Shown here in pieces: positions 1 to 9,300 of a stretch of 64,000 nt of DNA; position 1 is the stretch's first letter; each line of letters begins with the position of its first letter. The notes under the pieces are model-generated. The model ran no database searches, was not told the origin of the DNA, and was given only the letters and a program-made list of their open reading frames with translations. The stretch is from Salinisphaera sp002433465 (GTDB taxonomy: Bacteria > Pseudomonadota > Gammaproteobacteria > Nevskiales > Salinisphaeraceae). A program made the position numbers and the translations under genes. Location: contig NZ_APNL01000019.1 in NCBI RefSeq assembly GCF_040361435.1, forward strand, positions 1 through 64,000, read 5' to 3'.

Positions 1-13
1 ATCTGCGATGAAC

Positions 14-51
14 CAAAAAAAAGCCCGTGTCGCACGCGACACGGGCTTTTT
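14..51. terminator. Bidirectional intrinsic terminator
   Basis: A perfect 10-bp stem (23-32 with 37-46, loop CACG) is flanked by an A-run on the left and a T-run on the right, so it can act in either direction. It lies directly downstream of the reverse-strand acidic protein gene, and its T-run on that strand has eight bases. Confidence 0.9.
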
Positions 52-70
52 GCCTTCCAGCGGGCGGAGG

Positions 71-463
71 TTACTGGTCGTCGTTATCGGCATCCATGCC
101 GCCTTCGGCGCCGGCGTTGGCCTTGGCAGCCGCGGACGTGTCCGAGGACATGCCGGCTTCGCCGTCCATATCGTCATCATCCATGCGGTCGTCGGAGGCC
201 GAGGTGTCGACGTCGGTATCCGTATCGACATCGGCTCCGATCGAGGTGCTGCCGCCGGCCTGGCCACCGACCGCCCCGTCCGTGCCGTTCATGCCGCCGG
301 CGGTGCCGGACTGGGTATTGGCGCCGGTATCGACGCCCACGTCGGCATTCACGCCGGGGCTCGTACCGGTGGCGCTATCGGCGTCGGTGGCCGTATCGGC
401 CAGTGCGATGCCCCCGGTCAATGCCAGTGCCGTAGCTGTCGCGATGGCGAATTGCTTATACAT
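71..463 (-). CDS. Acidic, low-complexity exported protein
   Basis: A 130-residue protein with a clear signal peptide (about residues 1-22, ending in Ala-Leu-Ala before Asp). The mature part is almost entirely Ala, Gly, Asp, Thr and Ser, with alternating Asp-Thr/Asp-Val stretches around the middle and an Asp-rich patch near residue 95. No catalytic motif is seen. Such extreme acidity is common in periplasmic or surface proteins of halophiles. A GAGGAG ribosome binding site sits seven bases before the ATG, which supports the start, and a strong terminator follows the stop. Function unknown; a structural or osmotic-stress role is only a guess. Confidence 0.75.
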   Translation of the reverse strand: MYKQFAIATATALALTGGIALADTATDADSATGTSPGVNADVGVDTGANTQSGTAGGMNGTDGAVGGQAGGSTSIGADVDTDTDVDTSASDDRMDDDDMDGEAGMSSDTSAAAKANAGAEGGMDADNDDQ

Positions 464-639
464 GGGATCTCCTCGTGGTTTGCATATCAGGCCCGTGACG
501 AGCCCTGGGTATTCACGGTTACGCCCGGGGGCTGAACCTCTCGTGAACGACCATCGTCACTTGTGAGCTGGCGGCATAGGGGACAGAGCGGGCCCCATGC
601 TTGTAACCTTGTTGCTTCGGTTCAAGGGCGTACACACGG

Positions 640-1035
640 ATGTCCATACCCGTCTCCATTCTTGCGATCGCAGTGGGCGCGGCCTGCGGCGCCAATCTGC
701 GCTGGGCGCTGGGTCTGGCGCTGAACGCGCTGTTCCCGGCGTTGCCGCCCGGTACGCTGGCGGCCAATCTGCTGGGTGCCGGCCTGATCGGCATGGCGAT
801 CGCCACCTTTGCGGCCATGCCCGATCTGTCGCCGTTCTGGAAGCTGGCAATCGTTACCGGTTTTCTTGGTGCGCTGACCACGTTCTCTACTTTCTCGGCC
901 GAGATCTTCACCCAGATTCAGAGCGGCCGGTTGGGCTGGGCCTTCGTCGGTATCGCCGCACACGTGGCCGGCTCGCTGGCGATGACCGGCCTGGGTATGG
1001 GCGCAGTGGCCTTGTTGCGCCAGATTGGACGATGA
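640..1035 (+). CDS. crcB: Fluoride ion channel CrcB/FluC
   Basis: A 131-residue, four-helix inner membrane protein. The family signature is at residues 74-86 (G-F-L-G-A-L-T-T-F-S-T-F-S), which contains the Phe-box/Thr region lining the fluoride path, and the conserved Asn of the second helix is at residue 43. CrcB dimers export fluoride from the cytoplasm. Length is normal for the family. The next gene, a DUF190 protein, starts 16 bases downstream, a pairing often seen with crcB. No convincing fluoride riboswitch was found in the 5' region. Confidence 0.93.
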   Translation: MSIPVSILAIAVGAACGANLRWALGLALNALFPALPPGTLAANLLGAGLIGMAIATFAAMPDLSPFWKLAIVTGFLGALTTFSTFSAEIFTQIQSGRLGWAFVGIAAHVAGSLAMTGLGMGAVALLRQIGR

Positions 1036-1051
1036 ACAGGAGCAACGGAAG

Positions 1052-1369
1052 ATGAAAGGCTTCGAGCTGATATTCATGGCGCCGCGGTCGCGCCGCCATC
1101 ACGGCAAACCGGTACTGGATACGGTCGCAGAACTGGCACGAGAACAGGGCATCGAGCACAGCACGCGCCGTGTCGATGCCCAGGGCACCGGCCATAGCGG
1201 GCATACCCATTCGGCGCATTTTTTCGAACAGGCTGATGAGCCCGAAGAGCTGATGTTCGTGCTCGATGGCGGGCAGGCCGATGCGCTGGTACGAAGCGTG
1301 GACGAGCAGGCGGTGCCGGTGTTCTGCGTGCGCCGCGCGATCGAGTACTGGCACTTCGGCGAGGACTGA
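1052..1369 (+). CDS. DUF190 family protein (PII-like fold)
   Basis: A 105-residue soluble protein resembling DUF190: an N-terminal beta strand (F-E-L-I-F), the H-G-K-P motif before a helix, a variable His-rich loop (about residues 45-60), and the C-terminal strand-helix. I chose the ATG at 1052 because AGGAG lies nine bases upstream; a TTG at 1025 in the same frame would overlap crcB. DUF190 proteins adopt a PII-like fold and commonly accompany crcB, so a role in modulating or sensing in fluoride export is plausible but not proven. The loop is richer in His than usual, which might mean metal binding. Confidence 0.75.
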   Translation: MKGFELIFMAPRSRRHHGKPVLDTVAELAREQGIEHSTRRVDAQGTGHSGHTHSAHFFEQADEPEELMFVLDGGQADALVRSVDEQAVPVFCVRRAIEYWHFGED

Positions 1370-1393
1370 GCTCGCAGCTCGGCAGGCAGCGGC

Positions 1394-2089
1394 TCAGTCG
1401 CGCGCGGCGTGTTCGCCGTGCCGGGCGGCGATCAGGCCCGGCAGTTCGTCGAAATGGACAAAGCGGGTCAGTGCGATATCGGGATGCCTGGCGATCGCGC
1501 CGTGCGGGTCGTAGCCGAATACCTGCATGCCGGCGCGGTGCCCCGCGATCACGCCGGCGTCGCTGTCTTCGATCACCGCACAGCGCTCGGGCGCCACATC
1601 GAGCGCGGCCGCTGCGGTCAGGAATAGATCCGGCTCCGGCTTCCACACGCCGATCGTATAGGCGCTGAAGACGTAGTCGCCGAAATAGCGGGCCAGATCG
1701 GTTGCATCGAGCGCGGCAGCGAGCTTTTTCTCCGGTCCGCTCGATGCCACGCAGCGGGGCAGCTCGATCGCTTCGATCGCAGCGCGTACACCCGGCATGG
1801 GTTGTAGCTCGCGATAGAACAGGTCGATCATCTGGCGGCGATAGCGCGGGGTGAAATCATCCGGAATGACCACGCCATGGCGCTCGGCCAGCGTATCGAT
1901 CATCTGCTCGAACTGGCCGCCGCGAAACTCGGACTCGATCGCACGGGCGTCGAGTGCGATGCCGTAGTCGGCTTCGAACATCTCGGCAACGCCGCGGGCG
2001 TTGAGCAGCTCGCTGTCGACGAGCGTGCCGTCGCAGTCGTAGATCACGGCTTCGATGGGCGGCAAGGCATGGGCAGGGTGTTCGGTCAT
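1394..2089 (-). CDS. HAD-superfamily phosphatase, YieH/phosphoglycolate phosphatase-like
   Basis: A 231-residue haloacid-dehalogenase hydrolase. Motif I is D-C-D-G-T with nucleophile Asp18 and general acid Asp20; motif II is the Ser in C-V-A-S-S-G; motif III is the Lys of V-W-K-P; motif IV is E-D-S-D-A-G. An alpha-helical cap lies between motifs I and II (subfamily IA). Overall pattern and length resemble E. coli YieH, a 6-phosphogluconate phosphatase, but substrate cannot be set from sequence. An earlier in-frame ATG at 2158 would add 23 arginine/proline-rich residues with no family match, so I used 2089. Confidence 0.85.
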   Translation of the reverse strand: MTEHPAHALPPIEAVIYDCDGTLVDSELLNARGVAEMFEADYGIALDARAIESEFRGGQFEQMIDTLAERHGVVIPDDFTPRYRRQMIDLFYRELQPMPGVRAAIEAIELPRCVASSGPEKKLAAALDATDLARYFGDYVFSAYTIGVWKPEPDLFLTAAAALDVAPERCAVIEDSDAGVIAGHRAGMQVFGYDPHGAIARHPDIALTRFVHFDELPGLIAARHGEHAARD

Positions 2090-2108
2090 CGATAAATCTC
2101 GTGGAGGG

Positions 2109-2127
2109 GGTATCGGCAGCCGATACC
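2109..2127. repeat. Perfect 19-bp palindrome upstream of the HAD gene
   Basis: GGTATCGGC, one A, then its exact complement. It lies 20 bases upstream of the HAD start and about 100 bases after the end of the sulfite-oxidase-like gene on the same strand. It could be an operator, or a hairpin with a five-base loop. There is no T-run, so it is not an intrinsic terminator. Confidence 0.55.
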
Positions 2128-2230
2128 GACAGGCCGGCCTTCGATCATGGGGGCGCACAGCGCGACCAAAACCCTCGACCGGTGCATTGTCCGCCGACGG
2201 CGTGCAGGTCTTGATCGGCCGGCCGATGCC

Positions 2231-3301
2231 TCAGCTGATGCGTACCGGGTGGGCAATGACCGCGTTGTACAGACAACCGTGGTCATTCCAGGGCACCGAG
2301 GCCGGCTGAACATGGCCGTTGTCGTCGGTCGCACGAATGCGGATGACGTGCGGCCCGGGCGTCGCCCGCCACGTGAACGCCCAGCGCACCCAGGCGCCGG
2401 CGATATTGGGCGCTTCCAGGCGCGCATCGCGCCACGGGTCTTCATCCACGGCGTATTCGACGCGCCGCACCTGGCCTTCGCCCGAAAAGGCGCGTCCGCG
2501 CAGCGTGTGTTCGCCGGCGGGCAGTTCGGCGTTCCAGTCGAGTTCGATCACGCTCATCACCGGCATGGTCGTAATCGGGATGCCGTCGGCGGGTGGCTGG
2601 GCCGGGTAGTCCGGCCCGGCCAGGGTGTAGTCGCGCGTGTTCCAGTGGGTATGCAACGCCTGGGTCGATACCCGGATTTCGCCCAGCCACTTGATGCTGG
2701 CCGCCCCAAGCCAGCCGGAGACCACCAGCCGAGCCGGGAAACCGTGATCGGGTGGCAGGCGTTCGCCGTTCATGGTCAGGGCGATGAGCGTATCGTCGGC
2801 CATTGCCTTGGCCGCGGGAAGCGGTCGTGCAAAGGCGTTCTCATCCAGGCCCACCGGCAGCACATCGCGCGCCGTCTTGGTAATGCCGGCACGTTCAAGC
2901 ACGTCGCGCAGACGCACCCCGGACCACTCGGCCACGCCGATGGCGCCGGTATGCCACTGGGCGCCGCCAGCCTGCTGGCCGTAGCGCTCGGCAAAGAAGG
3001 CGCGGGCATTGCCGGCGCATTCGATGGCGCGGGTCATCGCGATCTGGGGCATGGCGCGCAGCGCCGCGTAGTCGAGTTCCAGCGCCCGGGTAAGCCCGTC
3101 GCCATGTACCCGCAGGCGCCAACCGCTGGCATCGATACGCGGCGTCGGGTTGTGGCTGCGCACGAAAAAGCGGCTGTTGGGCGTGAGATAGCCTTCCAGG
3201 GCCGCAAGGCGTGTTTCCACGTTGCTGTTTTCGCCGTGCTCGGGCACGTGAAACCATGCCTCGGGCGTGGGTTTGTCTATACCGCCGGTGTCATTGCTCA
3301 T
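2231..3301 (-). CDS. Sulfite oxidase-family molybdopterin enzyme (cytosolic)
   Basis: A 356-residue protein with the two-part architecture of the sulfite oxidase/SorA family: a molybdopterin-binding domain (about residues 35-225) and a C-terminal Mo-cofactor dimerisation domain with immunoglobulin fold (about 240-350). The Mo-ligating cysteine is Cys95 in R-A-I-E-C-A-G-N-A-R. Conserved patches include P-P-D-H-G-F-P-A-R and W-L-G-A-A-S-I-K-W-L. Reaction expected: two-electron oxidation of sulfite, or a related oxyanion, with electrons passed to an unknown acceptor. There is no Tat or Sec signal and no heme domain or neighbouring cytochrome, so location is probably cytoplasmic and the acceptor is unclear. 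Confidence 0.88.
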   Translation of the reverse strand: MSNDTGGIDKPTPEAWFHVPEHGENSNVETRLAALEGYLTPNSRFFVRSHNPTPRIDASGWRLRVHGDGLTRALELDYAALRAMPQIAMTRAIECAGNARAFFAERYGQQAGGAQWHTGAIGVAEWSGVRLRDVLERAGITKTARDVLPVGLDENAFARPLPAAKAMADDTLIALTMNGERLPPDHGFPARLVVSGWLGAASIKWLGEIRVSTQALHTHWNTRDYTLAGPDYPAQPPADGIPITTMPVMSVIELDWNAELPAGEHTLRGRAFSGEGQVRRVEYAVDEDPWRDARLEAPNIAGAWVRWAFTWRATPGPHVIRIRATDDNGHVQPASVPWNDHGCLYNAVIAHPVRIS

Positions 3302-3412
3302 CGCCAGGTCCGGTGATGCGATGTGTTGTCGCTCATCCTCGGCGCTCGTATGACGTCAAGCAAAGTAACGCGCGCCGCGCCGGGCACGTCGGCGCAGCCG
3401 CCACGCAGCGGC

Positions 3413-4516
3413 TCAGTGGTGGTGACAGCAGTGGGCCGGCGCCTTGGCCTGTTTCGACAGCCGCCACAGGCTGAGGCCGACGCCGATGAACAGCAGGTTC
3501 AGCCAGAAGGTGTAATCGAACTCGAAGAACGTCATGGAGCCGACCGTGGTGGCGGTGGCCTGCGGTGCCCAGCCGCCGAGCGTGAATATCACGTCGATGA
3601 GAAAGCCGGTGAGCACCATGGCGACATAGAGGATCGCGCCGAGCTGCAGGGCGAGGCGGGTGCCGTAATACTGGCGATAGACCAGCAGCATGGGAATGAC
3701 GATGAGATCGCCATAGATGAAGGCCAGGGCGCCGCCAAAGGAAATACCGCCGTTGAACAGTGCGGCCGCCATGGGCACGTTGCCGACCGAGCATACGAAG
3801 CTGAATACCGCCACGAGCGGGCCGACCAGCGCGTTTTCGATCATCTGCAGCCAGCTGACGTGATCGCCCGAGGACAGGAATACGGCCTGCCAGAAGCGCT
3901 GCGGTACCCAGACCACCACCGTGCCGGCGACCACGATGCCGATGACGATATCCTTCCAGATCATCGACCAGTCCATGGCAAAGCGTGATGCGGCCATGCG
4001 CCAGCCCTCCAGGCTGAACAGGCTGGGCACGGTGTCGTCTTCGCCTTGATCGGCCTGGTCGGATTCGGCCTCGCGCAGGCGCTCGAAACCGCGAATCGGG
4101 CCAAAGCTTTTCATCAAAAGGGCCATGATCGCGATCAGCACGATACCGCCGGCGAATTCCGCGACCACGAACTGCCAGCCCATCAGCGACCAGAGCACGA
4201 AGCCCAGCTCGATCACCAGATTGGTGGCCGCGATCATGAATGCGATCGCGGCCGTGATATGGGCGCCGCGCAGAAATACGCTGCGGCTCATGGCCGCGGC
4301 GGCATAGGAGCACGATGAACTGATCGCGCCGAAAAAGCCGGCACGGGCCAGGGATGCCGGGCTATCCCCGCCCATGACACGGGCCATGCGGTGCTTGGGC
4401 ACGAAAGCCTGTACGGCACCGGAAATCGCGAAACCGAGCACCAGCGCCCAGAGCATCTTCCAGCCCATGCCCGCGATCGTGTAGATCGTGTCGCCGATCA
4501 TGGAGAGCCAATCCAT
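3413..4516 (-). CDS. DUF318/ArsP-type permease with Cys/His-rich tail
   Basis: A 367-residue integral membrane protein with about eight helices in two blocks, separated by an acidic cytoplasmic loop (about residues 150-175). The S-S-C-S-Y-A-A pattern of the first block is typical of the DUF318/permease family, which includes the organoarsenical exporter ArsP and YraQ-like proteins. The C-terminus ends in His-Cys-Cys-His-His-His, a likely metal- or metalloid-binding tail. The start at 4516 has AGGAAG six bases upstream; the longer frame to 4570 lacks such support. Divergent from the efflux operon. Substrate unknown; a soft-metal or metalloid role is inferred from the tail. Confidence 0.82.
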   Translation of the reverse strand: MDWLSMIGDTIYTIAGMGWKMLWALVLGFAISGAVQAFVPKHRMARVMGGDSPASLARAGFFGAISSSCSYAAAAMSRSVFLRGAHITAAIAFMIAATNLVIELGFVLWSLMGWQFVVAEFAGGIVLIAIMALLMKSFGPIRGFERLREAESDQADQGEDDTVPSLFSLEGWRMAASRFAMDWSMIWKDIVIGIVVAGTVVVWVPQRFWQAVFLSSGDHVSWLQMIENALVGPLVAVFSFVCSVGNVPMAAALFNGGISFGGALAFIYGDLIVIPMLLVYRQYYGTRLALQLGAILYVAMVLTGFLIDVIFTLGGWAPQATATTVGSMTFFEFDYTFWLNLLFIGVGLSLWRLSKQAKAPAHCCHHH

Positions 4517-4619
4517 ACATCTTCCTGTCTGCGCCGCCGACCGGCGCGGCGAGTGGCTGAACGACGACAAACGGTAGGCCCGTAGCCGGGTACGGATGCA
4601 AGCGGCATGCGTCGTTCGT

Positions 4620-4645
4620 TTCGTTCAGTATTGATTGAATGATTG
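4620..4645. promoter_or_regulatory. Candidate promoter/operator of the efflux operon
   Basis: The short gap between the divergent permease and regulator genes is AT-richer than its surroundings and holds an imperfect dyad, TTCA at 4624-4627 facing TGAA at 4636-4639, plus repeated ATTG words. This is a reasonable place for autoregulation by the GbsR-type regulator, but no clean -35/-10 pair was found. Confidence 0.3.
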
Positions 4646-4667
4646 CGGCGCTATAGGCTTTCACGCC

Positions 4668-5153
4668 ATGAGCGACACCCCCCAGGCCGTCAGCGGCTTT
4701 ATCGAACGCATGGGCCTGGCGGCACAGAGCGACGGCATGCCGCGTATTGCCGGGCGCATTCTCGGTTATTTCATTATCCACGACGGGCCGGCGAGTCTGG
4801 CCAGGCTGGCCCGGGAATTGCAGGTATCGCGTGCGAGCGTGAGTACGAACGCGCGGATACTGCGCAATCTCGGCGTTCTCGAAGCCACGGCGGTGCCCGG
4901 CGATCGTCAGGATTATTATCGGCTGGCCGAACGACATTACCTGCGCCTGCTGGAGGGGGATGTGGAACGCATGGGCACGATGAGTGCCTCGCTCGCCCAG
5001 GCTGAGCGCGAATTGCCGGCCGATTGGGCCGGCGCACAGACACGACTGGCGGATATGCACCACTTCATCGACACGGCGAGGGAAAACATTCGCGAGCTGA
5101 TCGAACATCTTGCCGACCGCACTGACGGCATCTCCCGCGGGCAGCGCTCATGA
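4668..5153 (+). CDS. GbsR/MarR-type winged-helix regulator
   Basis: A 161-residue protein with a winged-helix domain (about residues 20-90: R-I-A-G-R-I-L-G-Y-F then L-A-R-E-L-Q-V-S-R-A-S-V-S-T-N-A-R-I-L), followed by a long helical C-terminal part suited to dimerisation. This is the GbsR subfamily layout. Its last four bases overlap the start of the membrane fusion protein (ATGA), so it is the first gene of the efflux operon and probably its local regulator. A 33-base longer start at 4635 is possible. Effector unknown. Confidence 0.85.
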   Translation: MSDTPQAVSGFIERMGLAAQSDGMPRIAGRILGYFIIHDGPASLARLARELQVSRASVSTNARILRNLGVLEATAVPGDRQDYYRLAERHYLRLLEGDVERMGTMSASLAQAERELPADWAGAQTRLADMHHFIDTARENIRELIEHLADRTDGISRGQRS

Positions 5154-6304
5154 GTCGCATGCCCACGATACGTCCGATCTGGATCGTGCTGATCATCGTG
5201 GTCGTACTGGCGGCGTGGCTGGCTTCCGGCATGGTGGGCGGCGGGGAGCCGACAGGCGAAACCGCCCCCAAGGCCGATCAGGCCCAGCCCGTAAGCGTGG
5301 CGGTACGGACATCGACGGCCGAACAGGTCTGGCGCGAAGTCGAGCTCAATGGCCGTACCGCGCCCGATCGCGCAGTCACGCTGCGCGCCCAGACGGCCGG
5401 GCGTATCGACTCGATCAGCGCCCGGCGCGGTGCCCGCGTCAAGGCGGGCGAAGTGCTCGCACGTATCGCCCTCGACGATCGCGGGGCGTCGCGCAACGAA
5501 GCCCGTGCGGTGGTAAAACAGCGCCGGCTGCAGTATGAAGCCGTACGCAAGATGTCGGAGAAGGGGTATCAGACCCGAACCGATCTGGCCCAGGCCAAAT
5601 CCGATCTGGAAGCTGCCCAGGCCCAGCTGGCCAATATCCAGCAGGATATCGACAACACCGTCGTTCGGGCGCCGTTTGCCGGCGTGCTGGAAACACGGCC
5701 GGTGGAAGTGGGCGATTATGTCGCGGTAGGCGACGAGATTGCCCGCGTCATCCAGCAGAATCCGTTCGTGGTTCGCGGCGATCTGGCCGAAAAGGACGTC
5801 GCCTTCGTCGAGCCGGGCCAGCCCGGCCGCGCGCGCCTGATCGACGGCCGCATGGTGGAGGGCACGGTGCGCTATGTGGCCACCGAAGCCGACGAGGCCA
5901 CACGGACCTATCCGGTGGAACTGGAAGTGGATAATCCCGGCGGCCGGCTTGTGGCCGGCGCTTCGGCAAAGCTCATTCTGCCGCTCGAACAGGTCGAGGC
6001 GCACGAAGTGGCGGCCGACTTGCTCACCCTCGACGAAGCCGGCGAGATGGGCATCAAGACGATCGACGAAGACGGCCGCGTGGCCTTTCACGGCGCCGAT
6101 ATCGTCAAAAGCAGCGACGACCGGCTCTGGCTGGCCGGGCTGCCGGAGAGCGTGCGCCTGATCACCACCGGCCAGGGCTTCGTGCGCGCGGGTGATGCCG
6201 TGCAGATCGTCGATGACGCCGATGCCGCGGCCGGGGCGGCCGATGCCGCAGCGCCGAACGACGAGGCGCAGCCAGCCACGAACGACGCCGACACGCGATC
6301 ATGA
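5150..6304 (+). CDS. RND efflux periplasmic adaptor (membrane fusion protein)
   Basis: A 384-residue HlyD/AcrA-family adaptor. An N-terminal membrane anchor (about residues 8-27) is followed by a lipoyl half (S-I-S-A-R-R-G-A-R-V-K-A-G-E-V-L), a coiled-coil hairpin (about 120-170), the second lipoyl half (V-R-A-P-F-A-G-V-L), a beta-barrel and a membrane-proximal domain. No lipobox Cys is present, so it is anchored by the helix. The Ala/Asp-rich C-terminus looks disordered. It bridges the RND pump and the TolC-like channel encoded by the next two genes, which it overlaps by four bases (ATGA). Confidence 0.93.
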   Translation: MSRMPTIRPIWIVLIIVVVLAAWLASGMVGGGEPTGETAPKADQAQPVSVAVRTSTAEQVWREVELNGRTAPDRAVTLRAQTAGRIDSISARRGARVKAGEVLARIALDDRGASRNEARAVVKQRRLQYEAVRKMSEKGYQTRTDLAQAKSDLEAAQAQLANIQQDIDNTVVRAPFAGVLETRPVEVGDYVAVGDEIARVIQQNPFVVRGDLAEKDVAFVEPGQPGRARLIDGRMVEGTVRYVATEADEATRTYPVELEVDNPGGRLVAGASAKLILPLEQVEAHEVAADLLTLDEAGEMGIKTIDEDGRVAFHGADIVKSSDDRLWLAGLPESVRLITTGQGFVRAGDAVQIVDDADAAAGAADAAAPNDEAQPATNDADTRS

Positions 6305-9300
6305 ACGCGCTGATCGCGGCGGCGTTCTCACGGCCGCGCACGGTGGTGCTCGGCCTGCTCGTGATCCTGATCGCAGGCGGCATCGCCTATCGAGATATTC
6401 CCAAGGAATCCTCGCCGGATATCACCATTCCGACCATCTATGTGTCGATGGCGCATGAAGGCATTTCGCCGGAGGACGCCGAGCGTCTGCTGGTCAAGCC
6501 CATGGAACAGGAGCTGCGTTCCATCGAAGGCTTAAAGGAAATGAGCGCCACCGCCTCGGAAGGGCATGCCAGCGTTATCCTCGAATTCGAGGCCGGCTTC
6601 GACCCCGACGACGCGCTCGACGATGTGCGCAACCAGGTGGACATCGCCAAGGCCGATCTACCCGGCGACACCGAGGAACCCACCGTCAACGAGGTCAACG
6701 TGGCCCTGTTCCCCGTGCTGGTGGTCAATCTGTACGGCGATGTGTCCGAACGGGTGCTGGTTTCGCTCGCCGAGGACGTACAGGACGAAGTCGAGTCCAT
6801 CCCCGGCGTGCTCGAAGCCGATATCGCCGGCGACCGGGAAGAGCAGATCGAGATCAATATCGATCCGCTCAAGCTCGAAACCTACGGGCTGTCGTTGCAG
6901 GAGGTGTTCGATTCGGTCCAGCAGAACAACCAGCTGGTGCCGGCCGGCGCGCTCGAATCCGGCAGCGGACGCTTTTCAATCAAGGTGCCGGGGGTGATCG
7001 ACAACCTCGATGCGCTGCGCAATACCGCGGTCAAACGCGCCGACGATCAGGTGGTGACCGTGGGCGACGTGGCCAGCGTACGCCGCGCCTTTGCCGACCG
7101 CGAGAGCTTTGCCCGGCTCAACGGCCAGCCCACGCTGGCGCTTGAAATCACCAAGCGCATCGGTGCGAACATCATCGATACCAATCAGGCGGTACGTGCG
7201 GCGATCGCGCGCATGCAGCAGGGTTGGCCGGATGCGATCCAGGTGAACTTTTCACAGGACGAATCCGAAGACGTCACGCGTCTGCTGGGGGATCTGCAGA
7301 ACAACGTGATCAGCGGCATTCTGCTGGTGATGATCGTGATCGTGGGCATTCTCGGCCTGCGTGCCGGCACGCTCGTGGGCGTATCGATCCCCGGCTCGTT
7401 TCTGCTGGGTATTCTCACCCTGGCGGCGATGGGGCTTTCGGTGAACATCGTGGTGCTGTTCGCGCTCATCCTCGCGCTCGGCCTGCTGGTGGACGGGGCG
7501 ATCGTGGTGGTCGAGCTCGCCGACCGCTTCCTGGCCGAAGGCGAGAGCCGGATGTCGGCCTATATGCACGCGGCCCAGCGCATGGCCTGGCCGATCATTT
7601 CCTCGACCGCGACCACCCTGGCCGCGTTCGCGCCGCTGCTGTTCTGGCCGGGGGTGGTCGGCGAGTTCATGCGCTATATGCCGATCACCCTGATCGCGGT
7701 CTTGAGCGCCTCGCTTTTGATGGCGCTGATCTTCGTGCCGACCCTGGGCGCGGTGATCGGCGGTTCCGCGCCGGGCGGCGCCGAGGCGGTATGGCAGCCG
7801 GGCCAGAAACTGCGGGGCGCGACCGGGGCCTATGTCGCCACGCTGTCGTTTTTTGCCCGCCACGCGGGCAAGACCGCCATCGGCGCGGTGGTACTGTTCT
7901 TTGCCGCGATCCTGGCCTATGGTCAGCTCGGCAAGGGCGTGGAGTTCTTTCCCGATATCTCGCCTGACAATGCCGTGATTCAGATTCACGCCCGCGGCCA
8001 GCAATCGATCGCCGAGGCCGATCGGCTCGTGCGCCAGGTCGAGGATCGGGTCCTGGCCATGCCCGGGTTTGCGTCGGTTTATACACGTACCGGCGCCGGC
8101 CAGGAATCGTTTCGCCAGGGTACGGCCGACGACGTGATCGGCCAGATTCAGCTCGAGTTCGAGCCCTGGGGCGTGCGCAGGCCGGCCGGCGAAATCATGG
8201 CCGATGTACGCGAGCGTATTGCCGGCATTCCCGGGATCCGTACCGAGGTTCAGGAACAGGCCCAGGGCCCGACCCAGGCCAAGCCGGTAGAGCTGCAGAT
8301 TTCCGGGCCGGACATGCCCGCCCTCGACAAGGCAGCCGATTTCGTACGCCGCGGCATGGCCGAGGTGGGCGGTTTCACCGATATTCAGGACACGCGTTCG
8401 AGCCAGGGGCTGGAATGGCGCATGGATGTCGACCGGGCCGAGGCCAGCCGCTACGGCGCCAACGTGGCCACCATCGGCCAGGCGATCCAGCTGGTCACCC
8501 AGGGCGTCAAGGTCGGCGAATACCGGCCCGACGACGCCAGCGACGAAATCGATATCCGCGTGCGCTTCCCGGAGGATTCGCGCAATCTGGATTCGCTGGA
8601 CAACCTGCGTTTGCAAACCGAGAGCGGGCAGGTGCCGGTGTCCAATTTCGTCACCCGCGTGGCCGCGCCCAAGGTAGAGAATATCGAGCGTACCGGTGGC
8701 CAGCGCACGGTCACGATCGAATCCGGCGTGGCGCCGGGCGCGCTCGTTGCCGACCAGCTCAACGCGTTGCGCGCCTGGATCGGCGATCACGTCGAGGCAG
8801 CCGAGCTCAATCCCCGTATCGATATCGCCTTCAAGGGCGAGGACGAGGACCTGCGCGACGCCGAGGCTTTTCTGTCCAAGGCGTTCGGCGTGGCGGTCGC
8901 ACTCATCGGCGTGATTCTGCTGACCCAGTTCAACAGTTTTTACCAGTCGTTTCTGATCTTGTCGGCGGTGATGTTTTCCACGGTCGGCGTGCTGTTGGGC
9001 CTGTTGATCGCCGGCCAGCCGTTCGGGGTGGTGATGAGCGGTATCGGCGTCATCGCGCTGGCAGGTATCGTGGTCAACAACAACATCGTGCTGATCGACA
9101 CCTACAACGTGAACCGCAGCGCGGGCCTGAATGCCTGGGATGCGGTGATCCAGACCGGCGCCGAGCGTCTTCGGCCGGTGGTGTTGACCACGGTGACCAC
9201 GATTCTTGGCCTGCTGCCCATGGTATTGCAGATGAATATCGACATCGTCGGGCGTTCGATCACCTTCGGCGCGCCGTCGACCCAGTGGTGGACCCAGCTC

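Noticed and set aside
490..580. Possible fluoride riboswitch near crcB (GACGATGGTCGTTCAC on the reverse strand resembles the crcB motif)
   Set aside because: It is on the strand leading away from crcB, the pseudoknot and CTGAT spacing do not fit, and the crcB leader on the + strand shows no such motif.
3333..4313. Second reverse frame within the permease gene
   Set aside because: Arg/His-rich frame-shadow of the permease with no matching family; the permease frame has membrane helices and a good start.
7252..8790. Long reverse-strand open frame inside the RND pump gene
   Set aside because: It is His/Arg/Gly-rich, a shadow of the high-GC pump codons; similar shadows occur opposite flhA, fadE and flgI.
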